Shown: positions 33,710 to 42,103 of the stretch, piece by piece
Layout: each line of letters begins with the position of its first letter
Position numbering within the stretch: position 1 is the stretch's first letter
Assembly (NCBI GenBank): GCA_905181955.1
Contig: CAJJAC010000006.1
Span: forward strand, 1 to 47,140
Direction: 5' to 3'
DNA from: SAR86 cluster bacterium SAR86B
Lineage (GTDB): Bacteria > Pseudomonadota > Gammaproteobacteria > Magnimaribacterales > D2472
Length of the DNA: 47,140 bases
Position numbers and translations under genes: made by a program
Notes under the pieces: generated by a model
What the model saw: only the letters and a program-made list of their open reading frames with translations
Told to the model about the DNA's origin: nothing
Database searches by the model: none

Positions 33710-34933
33710 TTAATATGAAGCTGAAAAAATGGAAGAAGGATCAAAATTAGGATCCTTAACTAAGTCCATTGACAGCCTCATGCTATTAGCTAAAGCTTTT
33801 TTATAATTATTAAAAATTTTAGGCATATTAACAGAATCTACTGCTATTAAACTACCCTCTTTACCGTAGCATGCCATAAACGAGTTATCTTCTATCTTTC
33901 CATGAATATAAATTTCATCATATTCATCTGATAAACCAGCCATTTGTAGTTTAAATTCATACTGATCAGACCAGAACCATGGCAATTCTCTATTCGTCAC
34001 TTCGTTGCCAATAATGGAAGATGCAATAACTTTAGCATGAGCGTTAGCGCTTGGAACACTTTCAACCCTCATGGCGTATCCATAAAGATCATTGAATGCA
34101 TTTGCGCAATCACCAGCAGCAAATACATAGGGCACGTTAGTTCTGCAATATTGATCAACTATAATTCCATTCTTGCACTTTATTCCAGAATCTTGTGCAA
34201 GTTTGTTATTAGGGATAGCGCCTATTCCAGCAATTATTAAATCAGTACTAATCGAGATACCGTTATTGGTTAAAACCTCATAGTTATTATCTATTTTATT
34301 TATAGTTTCTATACTCTGATCACAGAATATTTTTACACCCCTTGATTCATGTAGATCTTTATAAAATTTAGACATAACAGGTGCTGTAACTCTTTTTAAT
34401 AATCTATCTTCTTGCTCAATAATTGATACAGATAAGCCCATTTCCTGCATTGATGCTGCAAGTTCAAGCCCTATATATCCTCCTCCAATTAATAAAGGTT
34501 TTTTAGAATTTTTGAGTAAGTTATTTATACAATTAACATCTGCTATATTTCTTAAATAGTAAATATCTACTCCTGGATATGTGGTGGCAGGAAAAACTCT
34601 TGATGATGAACCTGTAGCAAAAACAAGGCAGGAAAATTCATAGCGATCTCCTGCATGTGTTGTTATATATTTTTCTTTTATATTTACTTGTGTAATTTCT
34701 GTATTAGTTTTTAAATCAATATTATTGTCTGAATAAAAAGATTCACCTTTTATTAAGATATCTTTTTTTAAACTATCGCCTTTAAAAAATTTCTTTGAAA
34801 GAGGTGGTCGGTGATAAGGGTATTCATCTTCAATAGAAAACATGGTGATCTTATCTTCATATCCAGATCTTCTAAGATTTATTGCAGTACTGCATCCTGC
34901 GTGACCTGAGCCGATTATTAGTACGCCGCTCAT
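33710..34933 (-). CDS. FAD-dependent ferredoxin/rubredoxin reductase-type oxidoreductase
   Basis: A pyridine-nucleotide-disulfide-fold flavoprotein without redox Cys pair, similar to BphA4/putidaredoxin reductase. The 407-aa chain has the FAD motif VLIIGSGHAGCSTAINLRRSG, YPYHRPPLSKKFFKGD, VFATGSSSRVFP, the NAD motif PLLIGGGYIGLELAASMQEMG, and the second FAD motif VPYVFAAGDCANA, followed by a C-terminal interface domain with WFWSDQYEFKLQMAGL. It would reduce a ferredoxin that serves a monooxygenase or dioxygenase; no partner is next to it. Overlaps the PatB-like gene stop by 1 base. Confidence 0.9.
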   Translation of the reverse strand: MSGVLIIGSGHAGCSTAINLRRSGYEDKITMFSIEDEYPYHRPPLSKKFFKGDSLKKDILIKGESFYSDNNIDLKTNTEITQVNIKEKYITTHAGDRYEFSCLVFATGSSSRVFPATTYPGVDIYYLRNIADVNCINNLLKNSKKPLLIGGGYIGLELAASMQEMGLSVSIIEQEDRLLKRVTAPVMSKFYKDLHESRGVKIFCDQSIETINKIDNNYEVLTNNGISISTDLIIAGIGAIPNNKLAQDSGIKCKNGIIVDQYCRTNVPYVFAAGDCANAFNDLYGYAMRVESVPSANAHAKVIASSIIGNEVTNRELPWFWSDQYEFKLQMAGLSDEYDEIYIHGKIEDNSFMACYGKEGSLIAVDSVNMPKIFNNYKKALANSMRLSMDLVKDPNFDPSSIFSASY

Positions 34934-36066
34934 TATATTAGATCATCCAAAGCTTTATGAATCCTAGGTATAGCCTTAGTTAAGAGCTCTAGATTTGTAC
35001 CAAAATTTAATCTTATCCAGCCAGGCTTCCCAAAATCTTTGCCATCAGATAAGCCAACTCCAAAATTTTCAAAGTGCTGTTGAAGATTGGCTTTATGGTA
35101 GTTTAAAACCTTAAACCAAAGCAGGTAAGTTCCTCTGGGCTCTATAATTTCTATATCCTCTCTAGGAGATAATTCTTCAAGTAAAAAATCTTTATTTTTA
35201 TTTAAGTATTCTAAAAGGTTATTTTTCCATGCCTCTCCGCCCTTTAAACAAGCTAGGGTTGCTATCAGGCCAAAGATGCTTGGTGATGGAGTCTGTCCTT
35301 TCAATACATTTTGAAACTGTTTACGTATTGCAGGGTTTGGAATTATTGAGAAAGCACAATTTAATCCTGCAATATTAAATGTTTTAGATAGCGAATTAAT
35401 GGTAATAACTCTATCTGCCATATCTTTACATGACGCTATATGCAAATGCTGATCATCAGAATTTAAGATAAAATCAGAGTGAATTTCATCAGATAATACA
35501 TACATATTTTTTTTATTAATTATTGTAGCTAAATCTTCTAATTCATCTTTAGAAAAAACTGTACCTCCAGGATTATGCGGATTAATAAACATAAGCCATG
35601 AATTTTCTTCAGCTTCTTCAGAAAGCTTTTCAAGGTTATAAACTAATCTTCCATCTACTTTTTCTAGATCATGAAAAATTATCTTCTTATTACTATGCTT
35701 GGCTGCATTTAAAAATGGTGGATATATTGGCCGAGGAACAATTACAGATTGAGTATCCATAATAAGATTATAGATTTGGTGAATTACAGTCTCAAGTCCT
35801 GGAAGCCATACAATCCAATCTTCCTGAATAAGCCAGTTATTTTTTTTATAGGAATTTATGATTTCCTTATTGAGTTCTGGGGGTATTTCCGTGTAGCCAT
35901 ATCCACCATGCTCAATCCTCTCTTTAAAAGCATCTTCAACAATATTAGGAGACTTAAAGTCCATATCAGCAACCCAAAGAGGAATAATATCTTTATCCTT
36001 GTAAAGATCCCACTTAGTACTCCAGGTATTATTTCTATTTAATGGAATATCAAAAATTTGCTTCAT
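34933..36066 (-). CDS. PLP-dependent PatB/MalY-type cystathionine beta-lyase
   Basis: A class I/II aminotransferase-fold protein of the MalY/PatB subgroup that cleaves C-S bonds of cystathionine or related S-conjugates. The 377-aa chain shows the subgroup start IIPLWVADMDFKSP, HGGYGYTEIP, INPHNPGGTVFSKDEL, LSDEIHSDF and the PLP-lysine Lys228 in INSLSKTFNIAGL. Length is typical (about 390). Organised with an FAD reductase and an SDR on the same strand, but with no evident pathway link. Confidence 0.9.
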   Translation of the reverse strand: MKQIFDIPLNRNNTWSTKWDLYKDKDIIPLWVADMDFKSPNIVEDAFKERIEHGGYGYTEIPPELNKEIINSYKKNNWLIQEDWIVWLPGLETVIHQIYNLIMDTQSVIVPRPIYPPFLNAAKHSNKKIIFHDLEKVDGRLVYNLEKLSEEAEENSWLMFINPHNPGGTVFSKDELEDLATIINKKNMYVLSDEIHSDFILNSDDQHLHIASCKDMADRVITINSLSKTFNIAGLNCAFSIIPNPAIRKQFQNVLKGQTPSPSIFGLIATLACLKGGEAWKNNLLEYLNKNKDFLLEELSPREDIEIIEPRGTYLLWFKVLNYHKANLQQHFENFGVGLSDGKDFGKPGWIRLNFGTNLELLTKAIPRIHKALDDLI

Positions 36067-36104
36067 AAAATATAATATTGATGCTTTTAATTCATTTTAT
36101 ATTA

Positions 36105-36692
36105 ATGCATAAGAATATATTTAAATACCCTAATCTATCGATAAAAAACTACGAAGATTCTTTTACAAAAGATCAGGCTGATAGATGGCTAGAATCCTCA
36201 TTAGATGAATTAAATTGGCTTGAGGGAGAAATTAAATTATTTGGTAAGGATATAAAAATACCTCGATTGCAATGCTGGTATGCAGATGAAGGCTGTAATT
36301 ATAAATACTCCGGGAAAATGCTAGAAAGAAATAATTGGCATCCAGCCTTATTAGAAATTAAAAATAAGATTGAAGTCATTACATCGCAAAAATATAATTC
36401 AGTACTAGCTAATTTTTATAGAAATGGAACAGATAGCATGGGATGGCATTCAGATGATGAGTCAATGTTGAGCAAAGATTCAGCCATAGCTTCTGTATCC
36501 TTAGGGCAAGAAAGACCGCTTTGTTTTAAACATAAAAATGAAGATATATCCTTCTCTTTAGACCAATCTCATGGCTCTTTAATTGTTATGGATGGTGAAA
36601 CTCAAAAATACTGGAAACATTGTATAAAAAAGTCAAAAAAATTAATGAAGCCACGTTTAAATCTTACATTTAGGACTATAATTAGCGCATAA
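36105..36692 (+). CDS. alkB: AlkB-type 2-oxoglutarate/Fe(II) DNA dealkylation dioxygenase
   Basis: Directly reverses methyl lesions in DNA/RNA bases by oxidative demethylation. The 195-aa protein has PRLQCWYADEGCNYKYSG, VLANFYRNGTDSMGWHSDDE with iron ligands His115 and Asp117, ASVSLGQERPLCFKHK, SHGSLIVMDG, His172 (YWKHCI), and PRLNLTFR with the 2-oxoglutarate Arg. The pattern is that of the ALKBH2/3-like bacterial subgroup rather than E. coli AlkB. I choose ATG 36105; an upstream ATG at 36081 would add 8 hydrophobic residues. No ada or other alkylation genes adjoin it. Confidence 0.92.
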   Translation: MHKNIFKYPNLSIKNYEDSFTKDQADRWLESSLDELNWLEGEIKLFGKDIKIPRLQCWYADEGCNYKYSGKMLERNNWHPALLEIKNKIEVITSQKYNSVLANFYRNGTDSMGWHSDDESMLSKDSAIASVSLGQERPLCFKHKNEDISFSLDQSHGSLIVMDGETQKYWKHCIKKSKKLMKPRLNLTFRTIISA

Positions 36693-36717
36693 ATAATTCG
36701 TAAATTAAGGAAAAATA

Positions 36718-37713
36718 ATGAATTCAAGAGTTAAAGTTGTTGTTACAGGCGCTGCAGGTCAAATAGCATATTCACTTATACCTAGATTGGTAGATGGAAA
36801 AACATTCGGTGACCAGATTGTTGATTTAGTTCTGGTTGAGATTCCTCAAGTTGTAAGTAAACTTGAAGGCGTGGTCATGGAGTTAGAGGACTCCTCTTTT
36901 CCTCATATGGGAAATGTTACCTATACAGATAATTTTTCTGAAGCTGCAAAAGATGCTGATTGGTTTTTATTGGTAGGAAGTATTCCTAGAGGAATTATTT
37001 ATGAAGGCAAGAAAATAGAAGAAAGATCTGATCTTTTAAAGATTAATGGTGGCATTTTTGTTGCTCAAGGAGAAGCGGTAGGAAGATATGGAAAAGCTGA
37101 TGCTAAAATCTTAGTTGTTGGTAATCCAGCAAACACTAATGCTCTTATAGGCAAAAAATCTTCAGGTGTCGATACTCAGTTATGGATGGCAATGACGATG
37201 CTGGATTCAAGTCGAGCTAAATCAGTAATTTCTAAGAAAGTCGGTTGCTCTATAGCAAAAGTTAAAAAGATGATTATTTGGGGAAATCATAGTCCTACTA
37301 TGTATCCCGACGTTGAGAATGCATTTGTTGATAATGATTCAGTTGGATCTGTTATTAACGATATGGATTGGGTTGAGAATGATTTTCTACCAACAGTTCA
37401 ACAGAGAGGAAAAGCAGTAATCGATGCAAGAGGAGCCTCTTCAGCCACCTCTGCTGCAAAAGCTGCCTTAGATACAATAATTGCTTGTGAGAACACTACA
37501 GAAGCTGGAGATTGCTTTAGCGCTGCTGTAGCAAGTGATGGAGCTTACGGTGTTCCAGAAGGTTTAATTTGTGGATATCCGCTAATGACAATGGAAGATG
37601 GATCAGTAGAGATCATTAGAGATGTAACTCTTTCTGAATTTGCTAAAGAGAAGTTTGCTATATCAATTGCTGAACTTGAATCTGAAAGAGAGGCTGTAAA
37701 ACATCTTTTGTGA
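36718..37713 (+). CDS. mdh: Malate dehydrogenase, with enlarged active-site loop
   Basis: Interconverts malate and oxaloacetate with NAD in the TCA cycle. The 331-aa protein belongs to the cytosolic-type MDH group: VTGAAGQIAYSLIPRL (NAD motif), VELVE-like LVLVEIPQ, GNPANTNALI, TMLDSSRAKS with Asp163 and Arg166, IIWGNHSPTMYPD with catalytic His191. The mobile substrate loop is odd: between Arg91 and Arg103 (PRGIIYEGKKIEERSDLL) there are 6 more residues than in the usual PRxxGMERxDLL. A GGAAAAA stretch precedes the ATG. The stop overlaps the next gene by 4 bases. Confidence 0.9.
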   Translation: MNSRVKVVVTGAAGQIAYSLIPRLVDGKTFGDQIVDLVLVEIPQVVSKLEGVVMELEDSSFPHMGNVTYTDNFSEAAKDADWFLLVGSIPRGIIYEGKKIEERSDLLKINGGIFVAQGEAVGRYGKADAKILVVGNPANTNALIGKKSSGVDTQLWMAMTMLDSSRAKSVISKKVGCSIAKVKKMIIWGNHSPTMYPDVENAFVDNDSVGSVINDMDWVENDFLPTVQQRGKAVIDARGASSATSAAKAALDTIIACENTTEAGDCFSAAVASDGAYGVPEGLICGYPLMTMEDGSVEIIRDVTLSEFAKEKFAISIAELESEREAVKHLL

Positions 37714-38174
37714 TCACTGCTCAGAATAAATTAATTGAAGATTTCTTAGCTGATGTGGTTGATGGAGAAGAATGTAATTCTATTAGCTTGATTACCTCAC
37801 AAGACTCATCTAATTTAGTTAAATTTCTTAGTAAGAAAAAATTAGATCAGTTATATATTCAGCCTTTTGTTGATAATAATTTAAGCATACAAAGCGACCT
37901 TTATGCTGTGCTTGATGATGCAAAATTTAATATTTCTGATATTGGAATTATTAAAAATCTTTTGAGCCAGAAAATTATTGTTTTTATATCAAATAAAAAT
38001 AAATCTATCGATAATTCAGATCTTTTAAAGTTAGGTTTTCAAAAGGAATTTGAAAATAAGAAACTTGGCTTATGTATCTTTGCTTATAACTTAAAGACTT
38101 ATAATAATAAAAGAGACTGGAATAATCCAAAAGGTTGGGCTAATCCTGAAAATTTTGATAAATTTAGATGGTGA
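37710..38174 (+). CDS. Conserved hypothetical protein, DUF6231-like (tentative)
   Basis: A 154-aa protein with no membrane segments. Its middle is predicted alpha/beta (SLITSQDSSNLVKFL, IIVFISNKN) and its end has a distinctive Trp/Asn/Pro motif: YNNKRDWNNPKGWANPENFD then KFRW at the very C-terminus. I recall similar tryptophan-rich ends in gammaproteobacterial DUF6231 proteins, but this is from memory. The ATGA-type overlap with mdh suggests coupling. It ends 6 bases before convergent lysS. Confidence 0.7.
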   Translation: MITAQNKLIEDFLADVVDGEECNSISLITSQDSSNLVKFLSKKKLDQLYIQPFVDNNLSIQSDLYAVLDDAKFNISDIGIIKNLLSQKIIVFISNKNKSIDNSDLLKLGFQKEFENKKLGLCIFAYNLKTYNNKRDWNNPKGWANPENFDKFRW

Positions 38175-38180
38175 TTTTTA

Positions 38181-39614
38181 TCAAGACTTCATCTGAGGGA
38201 ATAATAGGACATCTCTAATCGAAGTTTGATTGGTTATAAGCATAACTAGTCTATCTATTCCTATTCCAACGCCTACAGCAGGTGGCATTCCGTGCTCTAA
38301 GGCTATGACATAATCTTCATCATAAGCCATGGCTTCTTTGTCGCCTGCGTCTTTAGCTTTAACTTGATCTTTAAAACGCTCAGCTTGATCATCTGGGTCA
38401 TTTAACTCACAAAATCCATTTGCTATTTCTTTGCCACCTATAAATAGTTCAAATCTATCTGCAATATCTGGATTTTCATTGTTTCTTCTAGATAAAGGCG
38501 AAACCTCTACTGGATATCCTATTACAAATGTTGGCTGAATAAGTTTACCTTCCACAGTTTCTTCAAAAAGCTCTAAAAGCTTTTTACCGCCCATTTCTTT
38601 AAGATCACTCTCTGTTAATTTTGAATTTTCTTCTAAGACAAGATCAGATAGACTTGCCTTTCTAAATTTTGATACATCTATAGAATCTTCACCCCACTGA
38701 AGTTGCAAGGAGTTATTAATCTCTTCTGCAGCTTTTTTAATCATGTCTTCTGTAAAAGAAATAGTTCTATCTAAAGATGAGTATGCCTCGTAGTATTCAA
38801 GCATAGTAAATTCTGGATTGTGTTTAGTGGAGAGTCCTTCATTTCTAAAACTTCTATTTATTTCAAAAACTCTTTCAAAGCCACCCACTAAAAGTCTTTT
38901 TAAATAAAGCTCAGGGGCTATTCTTAAAAATAAATCTCTATCCAAAGCATTGTGTTTGGTTATAAAAGGTCTTGCTACAGCTCCACCTGGAATAGGATGC
39001 ATCATCGGAGTTTCAACTTCTATAAAGTCCCTATCTTTTAATGAAGTCCTCATAGATTCGACTACCTTAGTTCTGTCCATAAATACTTTTTTAGATTCCT
39101 CATTACTCATTAGATCTAAGTATCTTTGTCTGTACCTTGTTTCTATATCAGCTAAACCTTTAAACTTATCTGGCATCGGTCTTATAGACTTAGTTAGTAA
39201 AACAATTTTTGAAGCTTCAATTGTTAATTCATCAGTTCTTGTTTTAAATAACTTACCTTCAACTCCAATAATATCGCCCAAATCCCATGTCTTGAAATCT
39301 TCATAGATATCTTGGTCTACTGTATTTTTACTTATATAGATTTGGATATCTCCACTAGAGTCTCTCACGGTAGCAAAGCTAGCATTACCCATTACTCTTT
39401 TAAGAACAACTCTGCCAGCTATAGAAATGCCAGTTATATTTTTTTCTTCTAACTCTTCTTTAGAAAAAGAAGCGAATTCAGACGATAAGTTTGCAGCATA
39501 ATGTTCTTTAAAGAAATCATTCAGGTAAGCCTGATTCTTCTCTCTTAAAAGCTCAAGTTTCTTCCTTCTTTCTTCAATAATTCCCTCTTCGCCACCTATA
39601 TTTTCTTCTGACAT
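38181..39614 (-). CDS. lysS: Lysyl-tRNA synthetase, class II
   Basis: Charges tRNA-Lys. The 477-aa protein has the N-terminal OB-fold anticodon domain (ISIAGRVVLKRVMGNASFAT), motif 1 region (FIEVETPMMHPIPGGAVARP), motif 2 (FEINRSFRNEGLSTKHNPEF) and motif 3 (GVGIGIDRLVMLITNQTSIR) near the end. Length is a little below E. coli LysS (505). It lies 0 bases after prfB, the order found in E. coli. Confidence 0.97.
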   Translation of the reverse strand: MSEENIGGEEGIIEERRKKLELLREKNQAYLNDFFKEHYAANLSSEFASFSKEELEEKNITGISIAGRVVLKRVMGNASFATVRDSSGDIQIYISKNTVDQDIYEDFKTWDLGDIIGVEGKLFKTRTDELTIEASKIVLLTKSIRPMPDKFKGLADIETRYRQRYLDLMSNEESKKVFMDRTKVVESMRTSLKDRDFIEVETPMMHPIPGGAVARPFITKHNALDRDLFLRIAPELYLKRLLVGGFERVFEINRSFRNEGLSTKHNPEFTMLEYYEAYSSLDRTISFTEDMIKKAAEEINNSLQLQWGEDSIDVSKFRKASLSDLVLEENSKLTESDLKEMGGKKLLELFEETVEGKLIQPTFVIGYPVEVSPLSRRNNENPDIADRFELFIGGKEIANGFCELNDPDDQAERFKDQVKAKDAGDKEAMAYDEDYVIALEHGMPPAVGVGIGIDRLVMLITNQTSIRDVLLFPQMKS

Positions 39615-40712
39615 TTATACCCCTTCCTTAAGGCTTGTTTTCATAAAATCGTCAAGATCACCATTTAGTATTGCAGTTGTATTACCTGATTCAAGGTTAG
39701 TTCTCAGATCTTTAATTCTCGATTGGTCTAATACATAAGACCTAATCTGATTACCCCATCCAATATCAGATTTACTATCTTCTAATACTTGCTGTTCATC
39801 TTTTTGTTTTTGTAATTCTAACTCGTAAAGCTTAGATTTTAGTTGTTTAAAGGCATTTTCTTTATTTTTATGCTGAGACCTGTCGCTCTGACATTGAGCA
39901 ACAATTCCAGTTGGCTCATGGGTTAGCCTCACCGCAGAATCAGTTTTGTTAACATGCTGTCCGCCTGCTCCAGATGCCCTATAAGTATCAATACGAACAT
40001 CGGAATTATTTAACTCTATCTCAATAGATTCATCTATTTCAGGAGAGATAAATACTGATGCAAATGAAGTATGTCTTCTATTTCCAGAATCAAATGGAGA
40101 TTTTCTTACTAATCTATGAACACCTGTCTCAGTTCTAAGCCATCCGTATGCATAGTCCCCTTCAACTAGAATAGATGCTGACTTAATACCTGCAACGTCG
40201 CCAGCAGATAGATCAGTAACTTGGACATTAAAATCTCTACTTTCAGCCCATTTTGTATACATTCTAAGAAGCATTTCAGCCCAATCTTGAGCCTCAGTTC
40301 CTCCAGATCCAGATTGAATATCTATATATGCATTATTAGGATCCATTTTATTTGTAAACATTCTGCTAAATTCAAGATCTTCAACACTTTTTTGAAGGAT
40401 CATCACATCAACTTCTATCTCTTTCATGGTTTCTAGATCGGATTCCTCTAGAGCCATCTCAAGAAGAGTTAAATTATCATTTACTTGCATTTCAGTTGTT
40501 TGAAAAAAGGTTAATGATTTTTCTATTGAGGCTTTTTCTTTACTTAATTTTTGAGATAGATCTAGATTGCTCCAAACTTCTTCCAGAGATAGCTGACTAG
40601 AAATCTCGTCCAGCCTTGCTTCTTTTGAAGTAACGTCAAAAATACCGTTTCTAATTTCAATAATTCTTGATTGTAGATCAAGTAAAATGCTTTTAAGTTC
40701 AGAGGAGTCCAT
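39615..40712 (-). CDS. prfB: Peptide chain release factor 2, in-frame (no programmed frameshift)
   Basis: Reads UGA and UAA stop codons. The 365-aa protein is full length in one frame. It has the stop-recognition tripeptide SPF (205-207) and the catalytic GGQ (250-252) in YRASGAGGQHVNKTDSA. E. coli needs a +1 shift at CUU-UGA-C after residue 25; here the aligned stretch RNGIFDVTS runs straight through, coded GGT-ATT-TTT-GAC, with the Shine-Dalgarno-like stimulator lost. The order thrC-prfB-lysS is tight: 2 bases after thrC, none before lysS. Confidence 0.97.
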   Translation of the reverse strand: MDSSELKSILLDLQSRIIEIRNGIFDVTSKEARLDEISSQLSLEEVWSNLDLSQKLSKEKASIEKSLTFFQTTEMQVNDNLTLLEMALEESDLETMKEIEVDVMILQKSVEDLEFSRMFTNKMDPNNAYIDIQSGSGGTEAQDWAEMLLRMYTKWAESRDFNVQVTDLSAGDVAGIKSASILVEGDYAYGWLRTETGVHRLVRKSPFDSGNRRHTSFASVFISPEIDESIEIELNNSDVRIDTYRASGAGGQHVNKTDSAVRLTHEPTGIVAQCQSDRSQHKNKENAFKQLKSKLYELELQKQKDEQQVLEDSKSDIGWGNQIRSYVLDQSRIKDLRTNLESGNTTAILNGDLDDFMKTSLKEGV

Positions 40713-40714
40713 AT

Positions 40715-42103
40715 TTAAAAATTATTATTAGCTATAAAATTAAAAATAGCAGTCTTATCTGGAGAGAAATCAAATGTTCGTTCTTTTTTTTCAAAAACAT
40801 CACTTAGTCTCTTAGGTATTTCTTTGATGGCTATTCCCGCTTCTGCAATTGAGTCTGGAAATTTAGCTGGATGAGCTGTCGATAGTATCAGTGTGGAATT
40901 CTTTAATTGCTTGCTTAGGTTATCAACGGCCACTGAAGCTACAGCGGTATGGGGATCAATAAGATAATTATGAGATTCATAAACTTCCTGAATTGCTTTA
41001 ATTGTTTGTAAATCATTAACAGCGTAGCTTAAAAATAATTCTGTTGATTTTGCCCACATATTATTCGGAAGATTAATCGAATCCAAAGGAAAGTTTGCAT
41101 AAAAATCATTACAAATTTTTGCATCTCTATCGCAGTAGAAATCATAAATTAATCTTTCAAAATTACTGGCAACACTTATATCCATGCTTGGTGATACAGT
41201 TTCACTCACTTTCTGCTTTGAATAGTCATTGCTAGTAAAGAATCTATTTAAAATATCATTTTCATTTACAGATACTATAATTTTATTAAGAGGTAATCCC
41301 ATTTTATGGGCTGCGTAGCATGCAAATACATTGCCAAAATTTCCAGTTGGTACTGAAAAATTATTATCTTCATTAAGATTATTAAATTTGAGGGATGCAT
41401 AAAAGTAATAGCAGATTTGACCAATAATTCTTACCCAGTTTATTGAATTAACTGCTAATAAATACTGGTCATCTTTTAAAAAAGATCTTTCTTTAAAAGC
41501 ATCTTTTACAATATCCTGACAATCATCAAATGTTCCACTTATACGCAGCGTAAAGACATTATCCTCATCTATTGTTGTCATTTGTCTTCTTTGAATTTCA
41601 GACATATTTCCATCTGGGATTAGTATGAAAGTTTTGATTGATTTAAAATTCTTGCATGCATCTATTGCTGCTGAACCTGTATCACCTGATGTTGCCCCTA
41701 AAATAATTGCTGTTTTATTATTTTTACTTAAAACTTCATTAAAAAAGGCTGCTGCTAATTGAAGTCCAAAGTCTTTAAAGGCTGCAGTGGGTCCATGAAA
41801 AAGTTCAAGCACAGCCTTGTTATCATCTAAATGCTTTAAAGGCGCAATATCATCATCTGAAAAATCATGCCAGGTATTATCTAAAATATTAATAACCTCT
41901 TCTTTATCAAATGAAGATGATGTAAATAAAGGTACTATTTCCTTTGCTACCTCTATAAATGACGACTTCGATCTTAATAAATTAAGATTAACTTGAGGCC
42001 ATGTATCTGGCATAAATAAGCCACCATCAGAGGCTAACCCTTGCATTAAGATATCTTCAAAAGTCCTATCTTTATCTCCACCTCTTGTACTGTGAAATAA
42101 CAT
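40715..42103 (-). CDS. thrC: Threonine synthase
   Basis: Converts O-phosphohomoserine to threonine with PLP. The 462-aa protein is the long (E. coli/yeast-like) type: starts MLFHSTRGGDKDRTFEDILM, has the PLP-lysine in FHGPTAAFKDFGLQLA (Lys110), ILGATSGDTGSAAIDA, VPTGNFGNVFACYAAHKMGL and STAHPAKFPDSI. It is coupled to hom (shared base), so the last two steps of threonine synthesis are in one operon. Confidence 0.97.
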   Translation of the reverse strand: MLFHSTRGGDKDRTFEDILMQGLASDGGLFMPDTWPQVNLNLLRSKSSFIEVAKEIVPLFTSSSFDKEEVINILDNTWHDFSDDDIAPLKHLDDNKAVLELFHGPTAAFKDFGLQLAAAFFNEVLSKNNKTAIILGATSGDTGSAAIDACKNFKSIKTFILIPDGNMSEIQRRQMTTIDEDNVFTLRISGTFDDCQDIVKDAFKERSFLKDDQYLLAVNSINWVRIIGQICYYFYASLKFNNLNEDNNFSVPTGNFGNVFACYAAHKMGLPLNKIIVSVNENDILNRFFTSNDYSKQKVSETVSPSMDISVASNFERLIYDFYCDRDAKICNDFYANFPLDSINLPNNMWAKSTELFLSYAVNDLQTIKAIQEVYESHNYLIDPHTAVASVAVDNLSKQLKNSTLILSTAHPAKFPDSIAEAGIAIKEIPKRLSDVFEKKERTFDFSPDKTAIFNFIANNNF

